Source of the DNA: Prevotella sp.
GTDB taxonomy: Bacteria; Bacteroidota; Bacteroidia; Bacteroidales; Bacteroidaceae
NCBI GenBank assembly: GCA_017389705.1
Contig: JAFPEE010000036.1
Location: forward strand, 1-34,289
Length of the DNA: 34,289 bases
Direction of reading: 5' to 3'
Shown: positions 15,399-23,136 of the stretch, piece by piece
How positions within the stretch are numbered: the first letter of the stretch is position 1
Layout of the letters: the number at the start of each line of letters is the position of its first letter
Notes under the pieces: generated by a model
What the model saw: the letters and a program-made list of their open reading frames with translations, nothing else
What the model was told of the DNA's origin: nothing
The model's database searches: none
Translations under genes and position numbers: made by a program

Positions 15399-15896
15399 AT
15401 GAAGAAGTACATCGTACTTTGCGCAGGTGTTTGCGCAGCAATGGCTTTTACAAGTTGTAAGTCAAGTGAGAGTGCCTACAAACAGGCATATCTGAAGGCC
15501 AAGGCTCAGGAGGAGGCTCAACAGAACGTCCAGCAGCAGCCTGTAGAGCAGAACGTGGTAGTTCCCCTGGAAGAGAAGGCTGCCAACAATACCCGTGTGG
15601 TTGACAATGCTGACAATGTTGCCGTACGTCAGGAGAATGTGACGGTCGTCAGCGGTAACGGTCTGAAGAACTTCAGCGTTGTGGTGGGCTCGTTCTCATT
15701 GAAGGCTAACGCCGAGGGACTGCAACAGTCATTGCTGAACCAGGGCTATCAGGCTCAGGTGGTGCTGAACCAGGCTGTTCAGCCCCCCATGTACCGTGTG
15801 GTAGCTACTACTTTCGAGACAAAAGCTGAGGCTGCTGCAAGCCGCAACGACTTGCAGACGAAGTATCCCGGTGCATGGCTGCTGTATGCGAAGTAA
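15399..15896 (+). CDS. SPOR-domain lipoprotein
   Basis: This 165-residue protein has a lipoprotein signal, MKKYIVLCAGVCAAMAFTSCKSS, with a lipobox cysteine at 20. A Gln/Ala-rich spacer follows, then a SPOR domain (about 88-163: FSVVVGSFSLKANAEGLQQSLLNQGY... YRVVATTFETKAEA). SPOR domains bind denuded septal peptidoglycan glycans, so a periplasmic cell-wall or division role is likely. The ATG at 15399 fits the signal peptide better than the upstream one at 15363. It leads a tight run; ruvX starts 3 nt after its stop. Confidence 0.85.
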   Translation: MKKYIVLCAGVCAAMAFTSCKSSESAYKQAYLKAKAQEEAQQNVQQQPVEQNVVVPLEEKAANNTRVVDNADNVAVRQENVTVVSGNGLKNFSVVVGSFSLKANAEGLQQSLLNQGYQAQVVLNQAVQPPMYRVVATTFETKAEAAASRNDLQTKYPGAWLLYAK

Positions 15897-15899
15897 GCT

Positions 15900-16313
15900 G
15901 TGGCTCGCGTATTATCTATAGATTACGGTAAGAAACGAACAGGACTGGCAGTCACCGACCCGCTACAGCTGATAGCTGGCGGGTTGGCGACTGTTTCCAC
16001 ATCGGAGCTGTTCGAGTATCTGAGTGCTTATGTAGGTCGTGAGCCTGTGGAGCGCATCGTCATAGGCGAGCCCCGACAGCCCAACGGTCAGCCCAGCGAG
16101 AACCTGGCGCGTGTGGAGCAGTTCGTTAATCGCTGGCGCAAGCAGAATCCCCAAATACCTATTGAGTACTACGACGAGCGTTTCACGTCGGTGCTGGCCC
16201 ACAGGGCTATGCTGGAGGGTGGCCTGAAGAAGAAAGCCCGTCAGGACAAGGCTTTGGTGGACGAGATAAGCGCTACGATTATACTGGAAGACTACATGCG
16301 CTCAAAGAAGTGA
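15900..16313 (+). CDS. ruvX: Putative pre-16S rRNA nuclease / Holliday junction resolvase YqgF
   Basis: This 137-residue RNase H-fold protein has VLSIDYGKKRTGLAVTD (D8 in the first acidic motif), RIVIGEPRQPNGQPSE, YDERFTSVLAHRAM and DKALVDEISATIILEDY. These are the acidic motifs of the RuvX/YqgF family, which matures 16S rRNA 5' ends in E. coli. Translation starts at a GTG at 15900, only 3 nt after the SPOR stop, suggesting coupling. Length is normal. Confidence 0.92.
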   Translation: MARVLSIDYGKKRTGLAVTDPLQLIAGGLATVSTSELFEYLSAYVGREPVERIVIGEPRQPNGQPSENLARVEQFVNRWRKQNPQIPIEYYDERFTSVLAHRAMLEGGLKKKARQDKALVDEISATIILEDYMRSKK

Positions 16314-16337
16314 TAAGTGTTAAGTGAGAAAAGAAAG

Positions 16338-16898
16338 ATGATATTACCTATTTATATTTATGGTCAGCCGGTGTTGCGCAAGGTTTCCGAGGACATCGGT
16401 GCGGACTATCCGCAGCTGCAGGAGCTCATTAGCGACATGTGGGAAACGCTGGCCGAGAGCGAAGGCATCGGTCTGGCAGCTCCCCAGATAGGCAAAGCCA
16501 TCCGTCTTGTGGTCATCGACCTGGACGTCATCAGCGACGACCTGCCCCAGTATAAGGGTTTCCGACAGGTGTTCATCAATCCGCATATTGTGGAGTACGA
16601 CGAATCGAAGACGGATTCCTCGGAGGAGGGCTGTCTCTCGCTGCCTGCCATTCATGAGAAGGTGGTACGCCCTACACGCATCCATGTGGTGTGGGACGAT
16701 GAGCAGTTTCAGCACCACGACGAGTGGATAGAGGGCTACTTGGCCCGTGTGATGCAGCATGAGTTTGACCATCTGGACGGTAAGGTGTTTGTAGACCGTA
16801 TCTCGCCGCTCCGTAAGCAGCTGATAAAGAGTAAGTTAAAGTCATTGCTCCAAGGGCGTTTCCGTTGCGGATACAAGACGAAGGTGGTCAGAAAGTGA
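16338..16898 (+). CDS. def: Peptide deformylase
   Basis: Deformylase removes the N-formyl group from nascent proteins. The 186 residues carry all three motifs: EGIGLAAPQIG (42-52), EEGCLSLP (97-103, metal ligand C99) and QHEFDHLDGKVF (140-151, metal ligands H141 and H145, catalytic E142). The ATG at 16338 is chosen because family members begin MxLPIYxYGxPVLR. The ATG lies 24 nt after ruvX, across an intergenic low-complexity word. Confidence 0.95.
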   Translation: MILPIYIYGQPVLRKVSEDIGADYPQLQELISDMWETLAESEGIGLAAPQIGKAIRLVVIDLDVISDDLPQYKGFRQVFINPHIVEYDESKTDSSEEGCLSLPAIHEKVVRPTRIHVVWDDEQFQHHDEWIEGYLARVMQHEFDHLDGKVFVDRISPLRKQLIKSKLKSLLQGRFRCGYKTKVVRK

Positions 16899-16905
16899 TT
16901 TGGTG

Positions 16906-18738
16906 ATGTTTGATAAATGCGAATGGTTTATCAGTAACAGATGGTGGCAGAGAGTTCTGTCACTATTTGTCACTTATCACTTATCATTGATTGCATCCTT
17001 CGCCCAGTTTAATACCGACCGACTGGTAACGATAGGGCGTGCTGCTTTGTACTACGAGGACTATGTGCTCTCGATGCAGTATTTCAATCAGGTCATCGCT
17101 GCCAAGCCTTACATGTACGAGCCTTGGTACTACCGAGCCGTGGCGAAGTACTATCTGGACGACTACGTAGGAGCTGAGCGCGACTGTACGGAGGCCATCG
17201 ACAGGAATCCTTTTGTGGTGGGCATCTACGAGTTGCGCGGACTCTGCCGTATTCAGCAGAAGAACTATACGGAGGCCATTGACGACTACAACCGTGCCTT
17301 GCGCTATGCCCCCGAGTCTATCAATTTGTGGCACAACCGCGCATTATGCCGTCTGCAGCAGAAAGACTACGAGGGTGCTTTGGTAGAGTTAGACACCATG
17401 TCGCTACGCTGGAGCAAGAACGCCCGCATACCAGCCATGAAAGCTGATGCCTACTTGCAGCAGAAAGACACGACAAAGGCCATTGCCGCCTTGGAGAAGA
17501 GTATAGAGCTCGATGCCTACGACGGCAATGTGTGGGCTCAGCGAGCAGTCATCAGCCTTGCCCGCAGCGAATGGAAGGAGGGCGAGGAGGCGCTGGACAA
17601 AGCCATCCATTTGCTTCCTAAGATTGCGGGATTATACATCAACCGAGCCCTGGCGCGTTTCAACCAGAGCAACCTGCGAGGTGCGATGGCCGACTACGAC
17701 ACGGCCCTCGACTTCGATCCTAACAACTTCCTTGGACACTATAACCGCGGACTGTTGCGAGCTCAGGTGGGCGACGACAACCGCGCCATTACCGACTTCG
17801 ACTTTGTGTTGAAGTTGGAGCCCGACAACCTGATGGCGCTCTACAACCGTGCCTTATTGTTGGAGAACACGGGAAATCCCAGAGCCGCCATCCGCGACTA
17901 CTCGAAGGTTATAGAGCAGTATCCTAACTTCTGGACAGGTCTGCATCAGCGAGCCCAATGCTATCGTAAGCTGGGACTGACAAAGCAGGCCGAGCAGGAC
18001 GAGTTCCGAATCCTGAAGGCCCAGATAGACAAGCGTTTCGGTCATCAGCCGCGCCTGTCGAAGAAGCAGATGCGTAAGCGCAGCGACGAGGATATTGAGA
18101 AGTACAACCAGCTGGCTGTGGCCGACGAGGAGGAGATGAGACAGGAGTACCAAAGCGAGTGGCGTGGACGTGTCCAGAACCGTAGGGTAGGCATGGACTA
18201 CCAGCCCATGTATGTGCTCTCGACGGAGCGTCAGCAGAGTGCTGTCAAGAACTATGTGGCCTACGACCGTCAGGTAGACTCGCTCAATCGCATCCTTCCT
18301 GCCGACAGGCAGTTGTATATAGTCTGCGGCAAGTCGTCCATCAGTGACCCGACTCCTTGGCTGCGTAACGACTCAACGTCAGCGGTGGCCTGCTGGATGG
18401 AAGCCATCTGTCAGGCACAGCAGGACGATGGTGACATCCCCTTGCGCACGGCAAACCTGTTGGAGAACCTGAATAAGGCTGTGGAACGCGCCCCAGGCAA
18501 TCCCTATCTCTATTATAATCGTGCCTATGCCCATGTGCAATGTATGGAGTATGAACAAGCCATTGCTGACTATGGACGTGCCATAGAGCTGGACCCCAAT
18601 CTGGCTGAGGCGTGGTACAATCGTGGATTGGCCCGCATGGCGCTGAAACAGCAGGCCGAGGCCGTCAACGACCTCTCAAAAGCTGGCGAGCTGGGGCTCT
18701 ATACCGCCTATAGCATCATCAAACGCAACAGGAAATGA
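16906..18738 (+). CDS. Secreted tetratricopeptide-repeat protein
   Basis: This 610-residue protein starts 7 nt after the def stop. GTG and TTG codons at 16903 and 16900 are alternatives. The N-terminus up to about residue 33 is a signal-peptide-like hydrophobic stretch ending SLIASFAQ. About nine or ten TPR units follow to residue 370, for example YYRAVAKYYLDDYVGAERDCTEAIDRNP. A charged linker (about 375-440, KKQMRKRSDEDIEKYNQ) follows, and two or three TPRs close the chain (YNRAYAHVQCMEYEQAIADYGRAIELDP). TPRs mediate protein-protein contacts; partner and function are unknown. A TPR gene between def and thrS recurs in Bacteroidales. The signal-peptide codons are unusual (see findings). Confidence 0.85.
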   Translation: MFDKCEWFISNRWWQRVLSLFVTYHLSLIASFAQFNTDRLVTIGRAALYYEDYVLSMQYFNQVIAAKPYMYEPWYYRAVAKYYLDDYVGAERDCTEAIDRNPFVVGIYELRGLCRIQQKNYTEAIDDYNRALRYAPESINLWHNRALCRLQQKDYEGALVELDTMSLRWSKNARIPAMKADAYLQQKDTTKAIAALEKSIELDAYDGNVWAQRAVISLARSEWKEGEEALDKAIHLLPKIAGLYINRALARFNQSNLRGAMADYDTALDFDPNNFLGHYNRGLLRAQVGDDNRAITDFDFVLKLEPDNLMALYNRALLLENTGNPRAAIRDYSKVIEQYPNFWTGLHQRAQCYRKLGLTKQAEQDEFRILKAQIDKRFGHQPRLSKKQMRKRSDEDIEKYNQLAVADEEEMRQEYQSEWRGRVQNRRVGMDYQPMYVLSTERQQSAVKNYVAYDRQVDSLNRILPADRQLYIVCGKSSISDPTPWLRNDSTSAVACWMEAICQAQQDDGDIPLRTANLLENLNKAVERAPGNPYLYYNRAYAHVQCMEYEQAIADYGRAIELDPNLAEAWYNRGLARMALKQQAEAVNDLSKAGELGLYTAYSIIKRNRK

Positions 18739-18779
18739 AAAAAGTTCATCGTTCATAGCCGTAGTTCATAGATTTTTAT

Positions 18780-18787
18780 TAATTTTG
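18780..18787 (+). promoter_or_regulatory. Candidate -7 box of thrS
   Basis: TAATTTTG followed by CA lies 33 nt before the thrS ATG. No clear -33 element is present. The preceding bases are a degenerate TTCATAG repeat. Confidence 0.45.
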
Positions 18788-18820
18788 CACGCGATTTAAA
18801 CTTAAACATATATTGTAAAT

Positions 18821-20767
18821 ATGATGATCAACATTACTTTTCCAGACGGCTCTGTTCGCTCGTATGAACAGGGCGTCACTGGACTTCAGATTGCCGAGAG
18901 CATCTCACCGGCTCTGGCACGCAGCGTTGTAAGCTGTGGCGTTAACGGCGAGACCGTAGAGCTGAACCGTCCCATCAACGAGGACGCAACCATCGCACTC
19001 TACAAGTTCGACGACGAGCAGGGTAAGCACACCTTCTGGCACACCTCTGCCCACCTGTTGGCCGAGGCTCTGCAGGAGTTGTATCCTGGCATCCAGTTCG
19101 GTTTCGGACCTGCTGTCGAGAATGGTTTCTTCTATGATGTATTGCTGCCCGACGGACAGATGATCAAGGAGAGCGACTTCCCCACCATTGAAGCAAAGAT
19201 GAAGGAGTTGTCGTCCAAGAAGGAGCCTGTGGTTCGCAAGGAGGTGGCCAAGGCCGATGCCCTGAAGCAGTTTGCTGCTGACGGTCAGACCTACAAGTGC
19301 GAGCACATTGATCAAGACCTGGAGGATGGTTCTATCACCACTTATACTCAGGGTAACTTCACCGACCTCTGTCGTGGTCCGCACCTCGTCGATACGGGTG
19401 AGATCAAGGCTGTGAAGCTGACCAGCGTAGCAGGTGCCTTCTGGCGTGGCGATGCTACCCGTGAGCAGATGCAGCGCCTTTATGGAATCTCGTTCCCCAA
19501 GAAGAAGATGCTCGACGAGTATCTGGTGATGCTCGAGGAAGCCAAGAAACGTGACCACCGCAAGATAGGCAAGGAGATGGAACTCTTCATGTTCTCCGAC
19601 AAAGTGGGTAAGGGACTTCCCATCTGGTTACCCAAGGGTACTGAGTTGCGCCTGCGCCTGCAGGACCACCTGCGTAAGGTTCAGAAGCGTTTCGGCTATC
19701 AAGAGGTTATCACTCCGCATATCGGTTCCAAGAACCTCTACGTCACCTCTGGTCACTATGCCCACTACGGCAAGGACTCGTTCCAGCCCATCCACACTCC
19801 TGAGGAGGACGAGGAGTACATGCTCAAGCCGATGAACTGTCCGCACCACTGCGAAATCTTTGCATGGAAGCCCCGCTCGTATCGCGACCTGCCCCTGCGT
19901 ATCGCAGAGTTTGGTACCGTCTATCGTTATGAGCAGTCAGGCGAGCTGCACGGACTGACCCGTGTGCGCAGCTTCACGCAGGACGATGCCCACCTGTTCT
20001 GTCGTCCTGACCAGGTGAAGCAGGAGTTCCTGAACGTCATGGATATCATCGGCATCGTGCTGACGGCCTTCGGCTTCAACTTCGAGGCTCAGATTTCGCT
20101 GCGCGACCCCAACGATCACGACAAGTATGTTGGTAGCGACGAGGACTGGGCACTGGCAGAGAAGGCTATCCAGGAGGCTTGCGAGGAGAAGGGCCTGCCT
20201 GCTAAGGTGGAATATGGCGAGGCTGCCTTCTACGGTCCTAAGCTCGACTTTATGATTAAGGACGCCATCGGTCGTCGTTGGCAGTTGGGTACTATCCAGG
20301 TAGACTATAACCTGCCTAAGCGTTTCCAGCTGGAGTATACTGATGAGGACAACCAGAAGAAGACTCCCGTCATGATTCACCGTGCACCATTCGGTTCATT
20401 GGAGCGTTTCTGCGCAGTATTGATTGAGCACACCAGCGGTCACTTCCCCCTCTGGCTCACACCCGACCAGGTGGCTATTCTGCCTCTGTCAGAGAAGTAT
20501 AACGACTATGCCCGTGAGGTGGCTAAGAAGTTCGAGCAGGGTGGGGTACGTCCTACCATCGATCTGCGCAACGAGAAGCTGGGTCGCAAGATTCGCGACA
20601 ACGAGCTGAAGCGCATCCCCTACATGGTGATTGTCGGCGAGAAGGAACAGCAGGATCAGACTGTTGCCGTTCGTCCACAGGGTGGTGGCGAGCAGACGGT
20701 GATGGGCATCCAGCAGTTCATTGACCACATCAATGCCGAGGTGGCAGAGATGACTAAGGAATTCTAA
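18821..20767 (+). CDS. thrS: Threonyl-tRNA synthetase
   Basis: This 648-residue class II synthetase charges tRNA-Thr. It has an N-terminal TGS domain (1-62), the editing domain with HTSAHLL (H74, H78) and its later TDLCRGPH motif, and the catalytic core. The core includes [14 protein letters not shown] (zinc ligand C340), [14 protein letters not shown] and [21 protein letters not shown] (motif 2 and following). The C-terminal anticodon-binding domain starts around 550. Length is standard. In many Bacteroides thrS is followed by infC-rpmI-rplT; here a convergent TrmH gene overlaps its last 14 nt, so that gene order is broken. Two adjacent ATGs (18821, 18824) are possible starts. Confidence 0.97.
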   Translation: MMINITFPDGSVRSYEQGVTGLQIAESISPALARSVVSCGVNGETVELNRPINEDATIALYKFDDEQGKHTFWHTSAHLLAEALQELYPGIQFGFGPAVENGFFYDVLLPDGQMIKESDFPTIEAKMKELSSKKEPVVRKEVAKADALKQFAADGQTYKCEHIDQDLEDGSITTYTQGNFTDLCRGPHLVDTGEIKAVKLTSVAGAFWRGDATREQMQRLYGISFPKKKMLDEYLVMLEEAKKRDHRKIGKEMELFMFSDKVGKGLPIWLPKGTELRLRLQDHLRKVQKRFGYQEVITPHIGSKNLYVTSGHYAHYGKDSFQPIHTPEEDEEYMLKPMNCPHHCEIFAWKPRSYRDLPLRIAEFGTVYRYEQSGELHGLTRVRSFTQDDAHLFCRPDQVKQEFLNVMDIIGIVLTAFGFNFEAQISLRDPNDHDKYVGSDEDWALAEKAIQEACEEKGLPAKVEYGEAAFYGPKLDFMIKDAIGRRWQLGTIQVDYNLPKRFQLEYTDEDNQKKTPVMIHRAPFGSLERFCAVLIEHTSGHFPLWLTPDQVAILPLSEKYNDYAREVAKKFEQGGVRPTIDLRNEKLGRKIRDNELKRIPYMVIVGEKEQQDQTVAVRPQGGGEQTVMGIQQFIDHINAEVAEMTKEF

Positions 20768-21551
20768 GTTCCCAGAAGGCTACGGCAGCAGCAGCCGCTA
20801 CATTGAGCGAGTCGACGCCGTGGGCCATAGGGATACGTACTGTATAGTCGGCCTCTTCTATCGTCTGATAGGGGAGGCCGTCGCCTTCTGTCCCCATGAT
20901 GACTGCCAGGCGTGGCTCGGCTTTCAGTTGCGCATTGTCGAGAGAGACGGACTGCTCGCTCAGCGCCATGGCTGCTGTTCGGAAGCCATAGTCGTGCAAA
21001 GCGGTGATGGGAGCGTCGAGCCATGTCCAGGGAACGAGAAATACGGTACCCATGCTGACACGTACGGCGCGACGGTTAAGAGGATCGCAGGTGTCGCGAG
21101 TCAACAGTACAGCATCGATGCCCAAGGCTGCTGCAGAGCGAAAGATGGCACCGATGTTGGTGGTATCGGTGACAGCCTCTATGACAACCACGCGACGGGC
21201 ATTTCGGAGCACTTCGGCTACTGTGGGCTGGGGTTTCCGACGCATGGCACACAGCACCCCTCGCGTCAGTGTATAGCCTGTCAGCTGAGTCAGCAGCTCA
21301 CGACTGCCAACATAGATAGGGGCATGTGAGTCGATGCGCGCTACGATATCCTTGGCGTCGCCCTCAATATGTTTGCGCTCGCAGAGCAGGGCTGTGGGTT
21401 CCCATCCGGCATCGAGCGCTACACGGATGACCTTAGGGCTCTCTGCAATGAATACTCCCTTCTCAGGCTCCAACTCCATGCGCAGCTGAGCCTCTGTCAG
21501 TCGGCTAAACATGCTGACCCGTGAGTCGTCGAGTGATGTGATTTCTATCAT
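20754..21551 (-). CDS. TrmH/SpoU-family RNA 2'-O-methyltransferase
   Basis: This 265-residue SPOUT methyltransferase has an N-terminal substrate-binding part ([17 protein letters not shown]). The knotted domain carries the family motifs [34 protein letters not shown] and [22 protein letters not shown]. Target RNA cannot be told from sequence; rRNA is common in the family. It begins 8 nt after the susD stop on the same strand, so it is probably co-transcribed with susC-susD, an odd partner for a nutrient-uptake pair. It overlaps thrS tail to tail by 14 nt. Confidence 0.9.
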   Translation of the reverse strand: MIEITSLDDSRVSMFSRLTEAQLRMELEPEKGVFIAESPKVIRVALDAGWEPTALLCERKHIEGDAKDIVARIDSHAPIYVGSRELLTQLTGYTLTRGVLCAMRRKPQPTVAEVLRNARRVVVIEAVTDTTNIGAIFRSAAALGIDAVLLTRDTCDPLNRRAVRVSMGTVFLVPWTWLDAPITALHDYGFRTAAMALSEQSVSLDNAQLKAEPRLAVIMGTEGDGLPYQTIEEADYTVRIPMAHGVDSLNVAAAAAVAFWELRIP

Positions 21552-21559
21552 ATTCTTCT

Positions 21560-23134
21560 TTAATACCCGGGGTTTTGTGTCAGCTTGGCATTCAGCGCCC
21601 TCACGTCGGCAGGAATGGGGAATACGGTGGTATGGCCGTCGCTCTCGTCAACAGGCTCGTCATAATCTTCACCCTGATAGAGTGACTTGTAATGCCCGAA
21701 GCGGATCATGTCCTGACGGCGCCATCCCTCCCAGCATAACTCCATCAGTCGCTCGTCTTCCAGGTTCTGCATGGTCAGCGCTCGCCAGCTGCTCGTAAGC
21801 GCCCTGTTGCGCACCCGGTCGAAGTCCTTCTGTCCTTCGCTGGCCTTGTCTAGTCGCAGATAGGCCTCTGCCCGCATCAGCAGCACGTCGGCAAAGCGGA
21901 ACAGCACGATGTCGTTGTCCATCAGCTTGCCGTCTTTCGGGGCTACCTTGTCAACCTCGTATTTCTTCATGCGGGCTCCTGCCGTTTCCACATAGTCTGA
22001 GAAGCTCAGGTCCATCTCCACCTTGTCGGGATAGTATACGAGTTGTTCTCCGGTTCGGTCCAGCACAGGATTATACTCGAGGTCATAGACGGGCCCAAAG
22101 TAGAAGTTCGTGTAGAAGCGCAGGTCAGTCTCATGGGTACCATAGCCATAGACCTTCAGCGTATGCAGGGTAGCACATGTGCCGTTCTCGCCCGTAAAGC
22201 CATAGGCTGCCGCATGGCGGTAGTGGTAGGAACGATACAGGTTCTGCTGCTGGTTGCTGTAGAGGTGTTTGTCCATGGGGATGACGAAGATGTTCTCCTT
22301 CGAGTTCTCGTTATACACGATGAAGTTGTTGTCGTAGTAGTCTTCCAGGTCGTAGCCCAGATTCTCGATATCATTGCAGTATTCGATACACCGCTCCATA
22401 TACTCTGCTATGTCTGTGGTGTTCAGATACACCCCGCTGTTGAGCATCAGCTTGGCCAGTACGAAGTAACATACTGGTACGGTGACGCGTCCGTAGTAAT
22501 CGCCCTCGCGCACACTGTTTGCCAAGCTCAGGTTAGGAATGGCGTCAGTCAGCTCCTTGTCGATGAACTCAAACACGACGCTGCGCTTCTCGCGTGTTAC
22601 CTTATTCATGACAACGTCGGTCGATGTGATGAGGGGCACGTCGCCAAAGAGGTCTATCAGGTACCAGTAGTAGATGGCTCTGATGGCTCTGACCTCTGCG
22701 TTCCATGCGTCGTAGTTCATGTTCCCGGCCATCTCCTTGTACTGTTCCAGCTTCTCCAGCGAGTAGTTGCACAGCGTGATGACCTTATACAAGTATAGCC
22801 ACGCATTCTTTGGCAACTCGTGACCGGCATCCCACGAGTGTTTGTACATGGCCTGCCAGATGCCACCGTCGTACCAGTCGACACCACGGGTGGGAAGCAT
22901 GGCTTCATCTGACCCGAAGGTCTGCAGGTCGTAGACTCCGCGACAGGTGCCTTGCAGTCCCTGGCCGTCGGTGTTGCCACCAATATAGTTATACAGCGTT
23001 GCTACGGTGTTCAGAAACAGGTCACTACTATTGGCAAAGGCCTGCTCTTCTGTAATCTGGTCTCTGGGTTCTTCTTCCAGGCTGCATGCACAGAGCAGTC
23101 CGGTCATCAGGATGAGATATGCTGTTTTCTTCAT
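21560..23134 (-). CDS. susD: SusD/RagB-family glycan-binding lipoprotein
   Basis: This 524-residue lipoprotein has signal MKKTAYLILMTGLLCACSLEEEP and a lipobox cysteine near residue 17. The body has the TPR-like helices of SusD proteins (AEVRAIRAIYYWYLIDLFGDVPLIT) and the C-terminal signature region (LFRFADVLLMRAEAYLRLDKASEGQKDFDRVRNRA, ELCWEGWRRQDMIRFG). SusD caps the SusC channel and binds the ligand at the cell surface. The start at 23134, 2 nt after the susC stop, was chosen because the lipoprotein signal begins there. No glycoside hydrolase is nearby, so the ligand cannot be predicted. Confidence 0.93.
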   Translation of the reverse strand: MKKTAYLILMTGLLCACSLEEEPRDQITEEQAFANSSDLFLNTVATLYNYIGGNTDGQGLQGTCRGVYDLQTFGSDEAMLPTRGVDWYDGGIWQAMYKHSWDAGHELPKNAWLYLYKVITLCNYSLEKLEQYKEMAGNMNYDAWNAEVRAIRAIYYWYLIDLFGDVPLITSTDVVMNKVTREKRSVVFEFIDKELTDAIPNLSLANSVREGDYYGRVTVPVCYFVLAKLMLNSGVYLNTTDIAEYMERCIEYCNDIENLGYDLEDYYDNNFIVYNENSKENIFVIPMDKHLYSNQQQNLYRSYHYRHAAAYGFTGENGTCATLHTLKVYGYGTHETDLRFYTNFYFGPVYDLEYNPVLDRTGEQLVYYPDKVEMDLSFSDYVETAGARMKKYEVDKVAPKDGKLMDNDIVLFRFADVLLMRAEAYLRLDKASEGQKDFDRVRNRALTSSWRALTMQNLEDERLMELCWEGWRRQDMIRFGHYKSLYQGEDYDEPVDESDGHTTVFPIPADVRALNAKLTQNPGY

Positions 23135-23136
23135 GT

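Noticed and set aside
22043-22798. 251-codon plus-strand frame opposite susD
   Set aside because: Shadow frame; susD motifs on the other strand are unambiguous.
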